A stretch of 64,000 bases of DNA from Clostridium cavendishii DSM 21758 (GTDB taxonomy: Bacteria; Bacillota; Clostridia; Clostridiales; Clostridiaceae): NCBI RefSeq assembly GCF_900141845.1, contig NZ_FQZB01000004.1, positions 227,752 to 291,751 on the forward strand, in the 5' to 3' direction. The position numbers and the translations under genes were made by a program. A model generated the notes under the pieces. It did no database searches. It saw nothing but the letters and a program-made list of their open reading frames with translations, and was not told where the DNA came from. Position 1 is the stretch's first letter; each line of letters starts with the position of its first letter. Shown in pieces: positions 1-9,363 of this stretch.

Positions 1-139
1 CTCCTGTCGCTCCGGTTGCTCCTGTTACTCCGGTTGCTCCGGTTGGACCTGTTACTCCGATTAGTCCTGTTGCTCCAGTTGCCCCTGTTGGACCAGTTGG
101 GCCTGTCGCTCCTCTTGCTCCGGTTGCCCCTGTTGGACC
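1..139 (-). repeat. Collagen-like Gly-X-Y coding repeat
   Basis: Fifteen consecutive Gly-X-Y triplets, mostly GAT, GPT and GVT (one each of GAR and GLI), coded in a 9-base degenerate DNA repeat that continues beyond the window edge. Thr in the Y position is characteristic of bacterial collagen-like proteins such as BclA-type spore filaments. Repeat number is expected to vary between strains. Confidence 0.9.
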
Positions 140-682
140 TTTACAACAAATATTACAGTTCTCCTCATATATAACTAAATAAGGAGGATACTTACTTCTA
201 CTTGACGCAAAAAATACTAGTTTGCCACAATCATCTTCAACCAAAGCTATACCATAATTAGGATAATACTCACTAAGCCAATTTCTAACTAAATCTGTTA
301 TATCAATCCTTATATATTGATACACATCACATCCTGATACATATCCCTTATAGCCTGAATTGACCATTTGAGGTGCAGTATCCCAAGTTACTGTCTTGTA
401 ATTATACTCCTGAGTATTTCTATAAATATTCATACTAAGGTTTGAGTCTCTAATACCTACTGACTCACAATTAACATAAAGATGAATTTCAGCCTTTTTT
501 AGCTCTCCCTGTAATACCATCCCACTTAAGTCGAAATTTAGTAATGATACAATATTATCAATACAGCTATTATTATTAACTCTTTCTCCTACAGCTAGAT
601 AGTTTAAAGAACTAAAGTTGCTATTATTTAATCTCTTTGAAATAAGTGTATCTGAATTTGCATAAATATTAAAACTACCCAT
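1..682 (-). CDS. DNRLRE-like domain protein with collagen-like tail (partial, C-terminus outside window)
   Basis: Open frame on the minus strand from ATG at 682, preceded by a good ribosome site (AGGAGATG), running off the left edge without a stop. Residues 1 to about 175 resemble the DNRLRE beta-sandwich domain of surface proteins: an N-terminal run of hydrophobic strands, then YKTVTWDTAPQ and a DITDLVRNWL motif typical of that family. A Cys-rich linker (CNICCKG) leads into at least 15 Gly-X-Thr-type triplets. No signal peptide is obvious. Clostridial and Bacillus proteins of this kind are often spore-surface or exosporium proteins; that location is inference. Transcribed divergently from nothing visible; the next gene lies upstream on the same strand and ends in its own terminator. 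Confidence 0.8.
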   Translation of the reverse strand, partial: MGSFNIYANSDTLISKRLNNSNFSSLNYLAVGERVNNNSCIDNIVSLLNFDLSGMVLQGELKKAEIHLYVNCESVGIRDSNLSMNIYRNTQEYNYKTVTWDTAPQMVNSGYKGYVSGCDVYQYIRIDITDLVRNWLSEYYPNYGIALVEDDCGKLVFFASSRSKYPPYLVIYEENCNICCKGPTGATGARGATGPTGPTGATGATGLIGVTGPTGATGVTGATGATG

Positions 683-757
683 ATTACATCTCCTCTATAA
701 AAAAGTTCTCACTTTATTTTATTAGTGATTCTATTAAATGTGTCTAATATTTACTTA

Positions 758-799
758 ATAAAAAAAAAGAGAGTTCCCATAAATATGGTATCTCTCTTT
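758..799 (-). terminator. Rho-independent terminator of the ABC-F gene
   Basis: Read on the minus strand, an AAGAGAG arm pairs with CTCTCTT about 20 bases on (an inner ACCATA/TATGG pairing extends it), followed by a run of about ten T. It lies just after the ABC-F stop codon at 809. Confidence 0.85.
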
Positions 800-808
800 A
801 TGTATATT

Positions 809-2389
809 CTATTTTCCTTCTAAGTACTCATCATAAGTACATTTTTTGTCAACAAAGTTTTCTGGACTAACTTCAATAACTCTATTTGCTACTGTCTCAG
901 CAAATTGATGATCGTGACATGCAAAAAGTATTATACTCTTAAAGTCTATTAATCCATTATTTACTGCTGTTATAGATTCAAGGTCTAAGTGGTTTGTAGG
1001 TTGATCCAAAATAAGTACGTTAGCTGAGCTAAGCATCATTTTTGATAACATACAACGAACTTTTTCTCCTCCTGAAAGTACACTAGCTTTCTTTAAAGCT
1101 TCTTCTCCTGAGAAAAGCATTCTTCCAAGGAAACCTCTTAAATAGCTTTCTGATTTTTCTTCTGAATATTGACGTAACCAATCTACAAGACTTAAATCAC
1201 ATCCATCAAAGAACTCATTATTGTCTTTTGGAAAATAAGCTTGTGAAGTAGTTACTCCCCACTTAAAGCTACCACTATCTGGTTCTAACTCACCCATAAG
1301 TATTTTAAATAATGTACTTATAGAAATTTCATCTCCTACAAAAGCAATTTTATCTTCTCTATCAACTCTAAAGCTAATGTTATCTAAAACTTTAACTCCA
1401 TCAATAGTCTTTGATAAATCTTCAACCACTAATACATCATTACCAACTTCTCTTTCTGGCTTAAATCCAACGAAAGGATATTTTCTGCTTGATGGTTGTA
1501 TATCATCTAATGTTATCTTATCTAATAACTTCTTTCTTGAAGTAGCTTGCTTTGATTTAGAAGCATTAGCACTAAATCTTGCAACGAAATCTTGAAGTTC
1601 TTTAATCTTTTCTTCTTTTTTCTTATTTTGATCTTTAGCCATTTGAAGTGCTAATTGGCTTGATTCATACCAGAAATCATAGTTACCAACATATAATTTT
1701 ATTTTTCCAAAGTCAACGTCACAAATTTGTGTACATACCATGTTTAAGAAATGTCTATCATGGGATACAACTATAACTGTTCCTTCAAAATCACTTAAGA
1801 AGTTTTCAAGCCATGTAATAGCTTTAAGGTCTAAGTGGTTTGTAGGCTCATCTAGTATTAGTACATCTGGCTTACCAAATAAAGCTTGAGCTAAAAGTAC
1901 TTTTACCTTTTGTTCACCATTAAGTTCTCCTACTGTTTTGTAGTGAAGATCTGTTCCTATTCCTAAGCCTTGAAGTAATGATGAAGCTTCTGATTCTGCT
2001 TCCCATCCATTCATATCTGCAAATTCACCTTCAAGTTCAGAAGCTCTTATACCATCTTCATCAGAAAAATCTGGTTTAGCATATAAAGCATCTTTTTCTT
2101 GCATTATTTCATAAAGTCTTGCATTTCCTCTTATAACAGTTTGTAAAACTTCACACTCATCAAAAGCATAATGATCTTGTTTTAAAACTGACATTCTTAG
2201 GTTTGGAGCCATTGCAACATCACCTGTATTAGGTTCTACATCTCCTGCTAAAATCTTTAGGAAAGTTGACTTTCCAGCACCATTTGCACCTATAACTCCA
2301 TAGCAATTCCCTGGAGTAAATTTCAAATTTACATCTTCAAATAATTTTCTTCCACCATATCTTAAACTTACATTATTTACAGTAATCAT
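809..2389 (-). CDS. ABC-F family ATPase, YkpA/YbiT-like
   Basis: Soluble protein of 526 residues with two ATP-binding cassettes and no membrane segments, as in the ABC-F translation factors that act on ribosomes. Cassette 1 is canonical: Walker A GANGAGKST at 34-42, signature LNGEQ near 155, Walker B LDEPTNHLD and a following His. A charged linker near 265-300 (many Lys and Glu) joins the cassettes, as usual. Cassette 2 keeps the LSGGE signature, but its Walker A reads GDEISIST, lacking the P-loop Lys, and its Walker B is LDQPTNHLD, with Gln where the catalytic Glu belongs. This looks like the YkpA-type subgroup rather than an antibiotic-resistance ABC-F. Single-gene unit with a downstream terminator. 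Confidence 0.9.
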   Translation of the reverse strand: MITVNNVSLRYGGRKLFEDVNLKFTPGNCYGVIGANGAGKSTFLKILAGDVEPNTGDVAMAPNLRMSVLKQDHYAFDECEVLQTVIRGNARLYEIMQEKDALYAKPDFSDEDGIRASELEGEFADMNGWEAESEASSLLQGLGIGTDLHYKTVGELNGEQKVKVLLAQALFGKPDVLILDEPTNHLDLKAITWLENFLSDFEGTVIVVSHDRHFLNMVCTQICDVDFGKIKLYVGNYDFWYESSQLALQMAKDQNKKKEEKIKELQDFVARFSANASKSKQATSRKKLLDKITLDDIQPSSRKYPFVGFKPEREVGNDVLVVEDLSKTIDGVKVLDNISFRVDREDKIAFVGDEISISTLFKILMGELEPDSGSFKWGVTTSQAYFPKDNNEFFDGCDLSLVDWLRQYSEEKSESYLRGFLGRMLFSGEEALKKASVLSGGEKVRCMLSKMMLSSANVLILDQPTNHLDLESITAVNNGLIDFKSIILFACHDHQFAETVANRVIEVSPENFVDKKCTYDEYLEGK

Positions 2390-2576
2390 TAAAAATCTCC
2401 TCTCTTTATCAAAAAACTTTAATTTTCCTAAAAATTTTAGAAAATACTCACATTTGCTTATTATATCATAAAATTAATGGATTTACATAGTATAATATTT
2501 GGATTAATACATATTACTCAAATTTATAATTCCTCCTATTGAAAAATTTTTAAAGAAGTGGTATAGTATAAAAAAC

Positions 2577-2609
2577 TTTTAATTTAGTCCAGAGAGGCTA
2601 AGAAGGGGG
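2577..2609 (+). promoter_or_regulatory. PyrR-binding RNA element overlapping the ribosome site of the uracil permease
   Basis: The leader contains AGTCCAGAGAGGCTAAGAAG, an essentially exact match to the PyrR-binding loop of pyrimidine-operon mRNAs (AGUCC-N-GAGAGGCU-NN-GAAGG). The 3' end of the box, AGAAGGGGG, is also the Shine-Dalgarno of the permease, whose ATG starts 7 bases later. There is no room for a terminator between the box and the gene, so PyrR with UMP probably blocks translation directly instead of controlling attenuation. Confidence 0.9.
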
Positions 2610-2615
2610 ATAATA

Positions 2616-3923
2616 ATGAAAATTTCAGAAACAAACATTTCAATTCAAGAAACTCAAGTGGTAGGTGTAAGTGAAAAGGTACCACTAAAAAGAGCTATTC
2701 CATTAAGTATCCAACATTTATTTGCAATGTTTGGAGCGTCTGTTTTAGTTCCAATTTTATTTCACATTGATCCAACAACAGTATTATTTTTTAACGGTAT
2801 AGGAACTCTTCTTTATGCATTTATAACTAAGAAAAAAATTCCTGCATATTTAGGGTCAAGCTTTGCATTCTTAGCACCAGTATTCTTATTAACTAAAGAA
2901 GGTTATTCATTTCAAATCATACAAGGTGGCTTTGTAGCTACAGGAGTTATATTTTCTTTAGTGGCAATAACAGTAGGTTTCACTGGTATAGGTTGGATAA
3001 ACAAATTGTTTCCACCAGCAGCTATGGGAGCAATTGTAACTATAATAGGTTTAGAACTCGCATCAACAGCAGCTGATATGGCAGGTTTTTCAGTAGGCGG
3101 AGCTAATAATCCACAAGGACCTAACTCCACATGGATTATAGTTTCTATGGTTACCTTAATTACAGTAATACTTTGCAACGTTTTATTAAAAGGATTTTTA
3201 AAAGTAATTCCTATATTAATAGGAGTAGTAGTTGGATATATAACAGCTTATATAATTGGACTTGTAAACTTTAATACAGTAAGTTCTGCATCATTCTTCG
3301 CAATCCCTCATATCCAAATAGCAAAATTTAACTTGACAGCTATAATGACTATAATTCCAGCAAGCTTTGTAGTAATCGCTGAACATATAGGACACTTAAC
3401 TGTAACTAGTAGTATAGTTGGTGAAGATCTTACAAAAGAACCTGGACTTCATAAATCTCTATTAGGTGATGGTTTATCTACAATATTATCTGGATTACTG
3501 GGTTCAGTACCAACAACAACTTATGGCGAAAATATAGGAGTTATGGCATTAACTAAAGTTTATAGTGTATATGTAGTTTGTGGTGCTGGAGTTATATCAA
3601 TAATACTAGGTTTTTCTGGTAAGCTATCAGCTCTAATAAGTAGTATCCCTACTCCAGTAATAGGTGGCATAAGCATGTTACTATTTGGAACGATAGCAAC
3701 ATCAGGTCTTAGAACCTTCATAGAACAAAAGGTTGATTTTTCAAAATCTAGAAATCTAATCTTAACTTCTGTAATATTTATAGTAGGCTTAAGTGGTATA
3801 CATGTAAGCTTTGGCTCAATAGAGTTAAAAGGAATGGGACTTGCTACAATAGTAGCTATGATAATGAGTATAGCATTCATGATATTTGATAAACTAGGAA
3901 TAATGAACGAAACAGAAGCTTAA
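2616..3923 (+). CDS. uraA: Uracil permease (NCS2 family)
   Basis: Membrane protein of 435 residues with about 14 hydrophobic segments, the usual UraA length. It imports uracil by proton symport. Motifs fit: the TM8 stretch VIAEHIGHL and the TM10 stretch TYGENIGVM carry the two Glu residues that bind uracil and protons in UraA. The start ATG follows a strong ribosome site that is part of a PyrR element, which supports a pyrimidine rather than purine substrate. It is a single-gene unit, ending in a strong bidirectional terminator. An unusually polar 20-residue N-terminal extension precedes the first conserved segment. Confidence 0.93.
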   Translation: MKISETNISIQETQVVGVSEKVPLKRAIPLSIQHLFAMFGASVLVPILFHIDPTTVLFFNGIGTLLYAFITKKKIPAYLGSSFAFLAPVFLLTKEGYSFQIIQGGFVATGVIFSLVAITVGFTGIGWINKLFPPAAMGAIVTIIGLELASTAADMAGFSVGGANNPQGPNSTWIIVSMVTLITVILCNVLLKGFLKVIPILIGVVVGYITAYIIGLVNFNTVSSASFFAIPHIQIAKFNLTAIMTIIPASFVVIAEHIGHLTVTSSIVGEDLTKEPGLHKSLLGDGLSTILSGLLGSVPTTTYGENIGVMALTKVYSVYVVCGAGVISIILGFSGKLSALISSIPTPVIGGISMLLFGTIATSGLRTFIEQKVDFSKSRNLILTSVIFIVGLSGIHVSFGSIELKGMGLATIVAMIMSIAFMIFDKLGIMNETEA

Positions 3924-3937
3924 TATAAGGATCAAAT

Positions 3938-3979
3938 AAAAAAATCCTTCCTACGGATTTCGTAGGAAGGATTTTTTTA
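3938..3979. terminator. Bidirectional terminator between uraA and the LCP gene
   Basis: Perfect 15-bp stem (AAAATCCTTCCTACG, loop GATTT) with A-run on the left and T-run on the right, so it works for both convergent genes. Confidence 0.95.
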
Positions 3980-3983
3980 TTAA

Positions 3984-5015
3984 CTATTTATTCTTAGGAT
4001 CTATATCTTCAAATATATAGTTTTGCATTCTTTTCTTTAATGCATCTTTATCATACTTAAAGTAGAACACTCCATTGCTTGCTATTCCACCTTTACAATT
4101 GTCTAACCCTTCAATAGGTAAGATTTGTTGTTGAATGTTTCCTATTCCACTTTGTAACACATCAGTTCCTAAACCTATCATATCTGTAGTGCTTAAGCTT
4201 GTTTCTAAATAAGGTGATAACTCTTTAATTATTCCTGGTAATTTAGTAGGGCTAGTTGTTTTTATTTTATTGAACATAGCTACTAAAACATCTCTTTGTC
4301 TATCTGTTCTTGCAAAATCATTATCGTTATATCTTATTCTACAATATCCTACAGCTTGAACTCCTGTTAAATGTTGCATACCTGGTGCTGAAATATGAGC
4401 GCCTGTTTTCTTAGTTTCTTTTGCTACATCATCTATGTACTTATTAGTTTCTGAAACTGCATTTTTCATAACATCTATATCTACGCCACCTAATGCATCT
4501 ATTATGTTTACAAGTTCACCAAAATCAACAGCTACATAATCTGTTATATTAAGTCCAAAATTTTGATTTATAGTCTTTATAGATAAAGCTCCTCCACCAA
4601 AAGCATAAGCATGATTTAACTTGTCCATTCCATGTCCATCAATACTTACATAACTATCTCTCATTATAGATGTAAGCTTAAGCTTGCCATGTTTTTTATC
4701 TATAGTTGCAAACATAGTAGCATCCGAACGTCCAGTATCTCCTGCTCTTCTGTCAACTCCAAATAATGCTATATTTATTATATCACTATATTTTCCTTTG
4801 ACATTATTATCCATACTACTTTCCATATCAGATTTTGATATATCAGTCTTTTTAATTCCACTAGTCATATTCCATAAATAAAAACCTCCAAAACCTACTA
4901 CAAATACTAGTATTCCTAATAATGAAAGCAATATTATCTTAGTTGATTTTTTCATTTTCTTTTTGGGCTTTTTATTTTTATTGTTACTTCTATTTTTCTC
5001 TGATCTCTTCTCCAT
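3984..5015 (-). CDS. LytR-CpsA-Psr (LCP) family cell-wall ligase
   Basis: Protein of 343 residues with a short, very basic cytoplasmic N-terminus (residues 1-25), one membrane anchor (about 26-48) and an extracellular LCP domain. LCP enzymes attach teichoic acids or other phosphate-linked polymers to peptidoglycan. Family motifs are present: GVDRRAGDTGRSDATM, IMRDSYVSI, DKLNHAYAFGG, and RIRYNDNDFARTDRQR, whose Arg and Asp residues bind the lipid pyrophosphate. The ATG is preceded by GGGAGGG. It stands alone, convergent with uraA. Confidence 0.9.
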   Translation of the reverse strand: MEKRSEKNRSNNKNKKPKKKMKKSTKIILLSLLGILVFVVGFGGFYLWNMTSGIKKTDISKSDMESSMDNNVKGKYSDIINIALFGVDRRAGDTGRSDATMFATIDKKHGKLKLTSIMRDSYVSIDGHGMDKLNHAYAFGGGALSIKTINQNFGLNITDYVAVDFGELVNIIDALGGVDIDVMKNAVSETNKYIDDVAKETKKTGAHISAPGMQHLTGVQAVGYCRIRYNDNDFARTDRQRDVLVAMFNKIKTTSPTKLPGIIKELSPYLETSLSTTDMIGLGTDVLQSGIGNIQQQILPIEGLDNCKGGIASNGVFYFKYDKDALKKRMQNYIFEDIDPKNK

Positions 5016-5616
5016 TTGTTTATTCCCTCCCTAAATCATTTAAAATAGTTTCAAGTATTGAATTAACACCATACATTCTATTCTAACAAAAATTTTAACT
5101 AAAGTCATTGATATTTTTAAATATTAAAGCAAAAATCCAGTAAACTTTTTTTAAACATCTATCTTAATAAGTAAAAGCATATCTCTTCTTTTCTTCTTAA
5201 ACTATACACTAAGACTCTAACATTATTCAAAATTCAAATCATATTTATAGTCATTTTAATATCCCTTATAAATAATTTTGATAAATCATAACTTAGCTAT
5301 AATACTGTTTTAACTTTTATTCTATATTTTCCAATATGCTAATTTACATCTTTGTCCTTTTAAAATTAGAAAAATCCTGTCATAGCTTCTCCCTATCTTG
5401 ATTTTAAGTCTTATTAATTAATTATTCTTAACATTTTCTAACACAAATATATAATTCATTTAAATATAGTAGTTAGTATTACGTAAAATATATTAATTTA
5501 ATAATCCTAAAATTATATAAAGTCACTCCTTACTTAATACTAAAACTATTTGATTCACTTATCTATGATTAATAGCATAGACTAAACTATATTAATTTAA
5601 TGAGAGTTTTATAATC
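5016..5616. other. AT-rich intergenic region
   Basis: About 600 bases between the divergent LCP and rubrerythrin genes. Both promoters must lie here, but the stretch is so AT-rich that many -10-like strings occur and I cannot choose one. No coding frame, RNA motif or strong hairpin seen. Confidence 0.5.
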
Positions 5617-6165
5617 ATGAAAAACTTTAAGGGAACAGAAACGGAGAAAAATCTTTATAAAACATTTGCAATAGAAGCCAGAACCAATAACATCTATATA
5701 ATGTTTGCAGAAAAAGCTAAAAGAGAAGGATATCAGTGGGTTGCTCAGGTTTTTGAAACATTAGCTGGAAATGAACTTGCTCATTCTAGAGCTGCATATG
5801 CAAAATACTTAAATAATATTAAAGCCACTGAAGAAAATTTAGATTTTAGTGTGAACAGAGAAGAGGACGTCACTAAAATGTATAAAGAATTTGAAAAAAT
5901 AGCTCATTCAGAAGGCTTAGATGAACTAGCTCATTTTTTTAAAGAATTACAAGAAACTGAGGAATCTCATGTAGAAATTTATTCTGATTTACTTGATAGG
6001 TTTAAAAATGGAGGAATATTTCATTCAAAGAAACCAATTTATTGGGTATGTCTAAACTGTGGTTATGTTCATGAAGGTATATCTGCCCCTAATGATTGTC
6101 CATGTTGTGGATTTCCTCAGGCTTATTTTAAACCTAAATGTGACTATGATAGCATTATTAAATAA
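5617..6165 (+). CDS. Rubrerythrin
   Basis: Protein of 182 residues, the usual rubrerythrin size. An N-terminal ferritin-like four-helix domain (1-140) carries the diiron ligands in EARTN, ETLAGNELAHSR and ETEESHVEIY. The C-terminus (about 145-180) is a rubredoxin-like knuckle with two Cys pairs, CLNC and CPCC. Rubrerythrins reduce hydrogen peroxide in anaerobes, using rubredoxin-type electrons. The start is the first ATG in frame, but only a weak GAG-type ribosome site precedes it, odd for a usually abundant protein. Single-gene unit with its own terminator. Confidence 0.93.
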   Translation: MKNFKGTETEKNLYKTFAIEARTNNIYIMFAEKAKREGYQWVAQVFETLAGNELAHSRAAYAKYLNNIKATEENLDFSVNREEDVTKMYKEFEKIAHSEGLDELAHFFKELQETEESHVEIYSDLLDRFKNGGIFHSKKPIYWVCLNCGYVHEGISAPNDCPCCGFPQAYFKPKCDYDSIIK

Positions 6166-6192
6166 AAATAATATTTATATATGATGTCATTT

Positions 6193-6244
6193 AAAAACTC
6201 CATGTGATAACGCTAATAAAAGTATTAAATCACATGGAGTTTTA
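6193..6244. terminator. Bidirectional terminator after rubrerythrin
   Basis: Perfect 15-bp stem AAAACTCCATGTGAT with a 20-base loop, flanked by A and T runs, between two convergent genes. Confidence 0.92.
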
Positions 6245-6285
6245 TTTTTAGTTTTAAATTATACCTTTAAATTAAATCATTCGTG

Positions 6286-9200
6286 TCAATAAGTAAATTT
6301 CCCCATATCCATTTTTATAAGTTTATCTGCAAGGTTAAAATAATGTTCATCATGTGTTACAGCTATAACACACTTACCTCGTTCTTTAAGTTCTGGTAAA
6401 AGAGTGTTATAAAAAAATAATCTAAACTCAGGATCTTGGTCTGCTGCCCATTCATCAAATAAATAAATAGGCCTGTCTTCTAAATAAGTAACCAGTAAAG
6501 CAAGTCTCTTTTTTTGACCTGTTGATAATTTTGTTGTACTAAATTTCCCATTTTTTATTTGAACTTTACTATCAAGTTGTAATATTTGTAAATATTTTTC
6601 TATTTCTATTTCTTTCCCATTATAATCTATTCCATAAAGCTTATCAAATAAATAAAAATCACTAAAAACTGTAGAATAATTTTCACTCAATATATTTTCT
6701 TTGATATTGTTACCATTTAATCCTATATAACCTTTAGAAGGTGTGTATAATCCAGTTAATAGTTTAGCTAATGTCGATTTACCACTACCATTTCCACCAG
6801 TAATAAAAACTATCTCCCCTGAGTTAAATTCATAACTTATAGGTCCTACTTTAAAACTTTTTTCATCATTTTCATCATAAATATATTCTACTTCATTTAA
6901 CTCTAATCTAATATTACACTCTTTATTACACTCTTTATTACACTCTTTATCATCCGAAAGTACTATTTGACTTAATAAACCATTAATTCTCTTAAAGCTT
7001 ATTTTCACTTCAATAGCATTAGGTATAGTATTCAATATTCCATGAACTGGACCTGTCATGTAAAGTAATATGAAAACATAGCTTGCTATACTAGTACTTT
7101 CTAAATTTTTCAAGATTAAAGGGAAAATTAAAGCTACAGCTCCAATTGCAAGTGTAAATAATAACTCGCCTACTACAAACATATTTGCAAATGCTATAGC
7201 TGACTTTCCTCTCTTAATTTTATATTTATCACAGCTTATTTCTAAATCCTCTTCAAATTCATCTCGCCTTTTTACATTAAGACTTAATTCTTTAAATCCA
7301 CCAATTAAATCATTGATAAACTTAAAAAATACATTTTGAAGATCTCGTGCCTCTTCTCCAATCCTGTTTGCATATCTACCAGTTAAATAGTATATACTTG
7401 CAATTAATATTATTATTATTATGGAAAGTAGTAACGCATATATATTTACAAAACCTAAATATATAAAACAACAAATAAGTGTAACAGCGCTTGTTACTCC
7501 ACCAATTAAAATATTTGTAAACCTACTTATAGTTTCTGTATCATTATTTAAAGTTGACTGAATTCTCCCTTTTTCTATTTCTTCAAACTTTTTATAAGGA
7601 GCTTTTAATAAACATTTAACGATTTCCATTCTCTTCGAATACACTATTTCATTCGTCACTTCTATCAATTTCACTCTCATAATCTTTTGACCATAAACAT
7701 ATAATATTATGCCAAGTACAAAATACACTAATAACTTAATTTTCATGCCATTGTCGCTGTTTATAGCTATATTGATAGTAAAAATTATAAGGGCATTACC
7801 AAATCCACTAACAACACTTAATATTGATAATATTAGTATAGACTTATCATCCTTTTTTTTATAAAGACTTGTAATTAACGAATATATATATACTAACCAA
7901 ACACTTACGTATAACAAATAAATTGATATTTTTACACTTTTAGGAATCCAAGTAAAAACAAAGTTCCATGACACTCCTCTATAAAGAATATAAGGTATTA
8001 AATATATACAATAACTTAAACCTAGCATGAAAATCAGAGAGAAACTAAATTTCCATATACCTTTTAACTTTTTTACATTTAATTTTCTTTCTTTCTTTAA
8101 TATCTCTTTTAATGTTTTAACTCCAAAATACAAAGTACTTATAATAATTAAACTTGTAATACATATAACTAAAACACATAAATTATCTGCACTTTTATTT
8201 AAATCTCTTATATCTTTATTATACTCTTTACCTTGTAGCATTTCATTAATACCTTGTCCAATCGCTGATACATATTGTGAATTTGTATTAGAAAGTACTG
8301 CAATTCCTACTTTATCTTCTGGTCTAAATAATATAAAAGAAGAATAATTAGGATTATTTCCCCCATGGGAAATCTCTCCTCCACCCTTTTGATAAACAAA
8401 CCATCCACAAGCATATGATGAACCATCTCCTAAAGGTTCAATTTTACGATTAGGTTTATGAGAATCTTCAATTAAATCTTTACTGAAATTAGATTTATCA
8501 AGTGATCCCATCTGAGCCTTAAGCCATTTTGCCATATCTTCAGCATCAGAAATAATATAGCCTGCTGGTTTATTACCCCTATAAATTGGAGCATCATATA
8601 AACGCGATTTTAAAAACTCAATCTTATATCCTTGTGCCATACGTTCATTAACATTTTGATTTTTATATAAGTAAGTATCATTTAATCCAATTGGTTTTAA
8701 TACATTTTCTTCAATATACTTTTCATATGTTATACCTGTAACCTTTTCAATTATTAATCCTAATATATCATAATTTATTGTTGCATATTGAAACTTTTCT
8801 CCTGGATTATTATCTAATTCTGTATTTATTAATGTTTTAACAGTTTCCTCAATTGCATTATCATCATTAGAAACTGGTATATTATCTATTGTCTTAAAAG
8901 GTATCCCGCTTGTATGATGTAATAACTCCTCTATAGTTATTGAAACTTCTTTTCCCTTATATTTAACTTTTAGCCAAGGAATATATTTAGTTACTTCATC
9001 ATCAATTTTAATTAATCCATCTTTTTGTAAATTAAGAATTCCTAGAGCAGTAAATGCTTTACTATTAGAACCAATTTCGAATAAGGATTTAGAATCCACT
9101 AATTTTTTTGATTCTATATTAGAATATCCAAACCCCTTTTGGTAAACAGACTTATCACCTTTAACTATAACTATAGACATACCAGGAATCTTACCTTTAT

Positions 9201-9363
9201 TCATATTTTTTTCTATAATTTTCTCTATTTGATTTTTCTCATTATCCGATAAGTAACTTACTTCATCAGTAACATTATCTAAAGCATAGCCTCTCAAAGG
9301 TAATAAAATTACGATGAGAAAAACACTAAGCATAACTAATAATAATTTATTTACTTTTTTCAT
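6286..9363 (-). CDS. Serine hydrolase (beta-lactamase fold) fused to cyclic-peptide-type ABC exporter
   Basis: Protein of 1025 residues combining two usually separate proteins. Signal/anchor at 7-27. Residues 35-380 are a class-C beta-lactamase/DD-peptidase fold: S99-x-x-K102 (GSNSKAF), third box HGG at 333-335; the second box reads YAT at 193-195 where YxN is expected. Several membrane segments follow (about 395-560), then an ABC exporter membrane domain and cassette: Walker A GGNGSGKST near 856, signature LSTGQ near 946, Walker B YLFDEW near 967, switch His near 1004. The cassette resembles the SyrD/PvdE-type cyclic peptide exporters. A small repeat, CNKECNKECN, precedes the cassette. Inference: the extracytoplasmic hydrolase trims or hydrolyses a peptide that the ABC part exports or expels. 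Start supported by AAGGAGCG. Confidence 0.85.
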   Translation of the reverse strand: MKKVNKLLLVMLSVFLIVILLPLRGYALDNVTDEVSYLSDNEKNQIEKIIEKNMNKGKIPGMSIVIVKGDKSVYQKGFGYSNIESKKLVDSKSLFEIGSNSKAFTALGILNLQKDGLIKIDDEVTKYIPWLKVKYKGKEVSITIEELLHHTSGIPFKTIDNIPVSNDDNAIEETVKTLINTELDNNPGEKFQYATINYDILGLIIEKVTGITYEKYIEENVLKPIGLNDTYLYKNQNVNERMAQGYKIEFLKSRLYDAPIYRGNKPAGYIISDAEDMAKWLKAQMGSLDKSNFSKDLIEDSHKPNRKIEPLGDGSSYACGWFVYQKGGGEISHGGNNPNYSSFILFRPEDKVGIAVLSNTNSQYVSAIGQGINEMLQGKEYNKDIRDLNKSADNLCVLVICITSLIIISTLYFGVKTLKEILKKERKLNVKKLKGIWKFSFSLIFMLGLSYCIYLIPYILYRGVSWNFVFTWIPKSVKISIYLLYVSVWLVYIYSLITSLYKKKDDKSILILSILSVVSGFGNALIIFTINIAINSDNGMKIKLLVYFVLGIILYVYGQKIMRVKLIEVTNEIVYSKRMEIVKCLLKAPYKKFEEIEKGRIQSTLNNDTETISRFTNILIGGVTSAVTLICCFIYLGFVNIYALLLSIIIIILIASIYYLTGRYANRIGEEARDLQNVFFKFINDLIGGFKELSLNVKRRDEFEEDLEISCDKYKIKRGKSAIAFANMFVVGELLFTLAIGAVALIFPLILKNLESTSIASYVFILLYMTGPVHGILNTIPNAIEVKISFKRINGLLSQIVLSDDKECNKECNKECNIRLELNEVEYIYDENDEKSFKVGPISYEFNSGEIVFITGGNGSGKSTLAKLLTGLYTPSKGYIGLNGNNIKENILSENYSTVFSDFYLFDKLYGIDYNGKEIEIEKYLQILQLDSKVQIKNGKFSTTKLSTGQKKRLALLVTYLEDRPIYLFDEWAADQDPEFRLFFYNTLLPELKERGKCVIAVTHDEHYFNLADKLIKMDMGKFTY

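Noticed and set aside
1..139. Short direct repeats that look CRISPR-like
   Set aside because: Period is 9 bases, phase matches Gly-X-Y codons, and there are no unique spacers.
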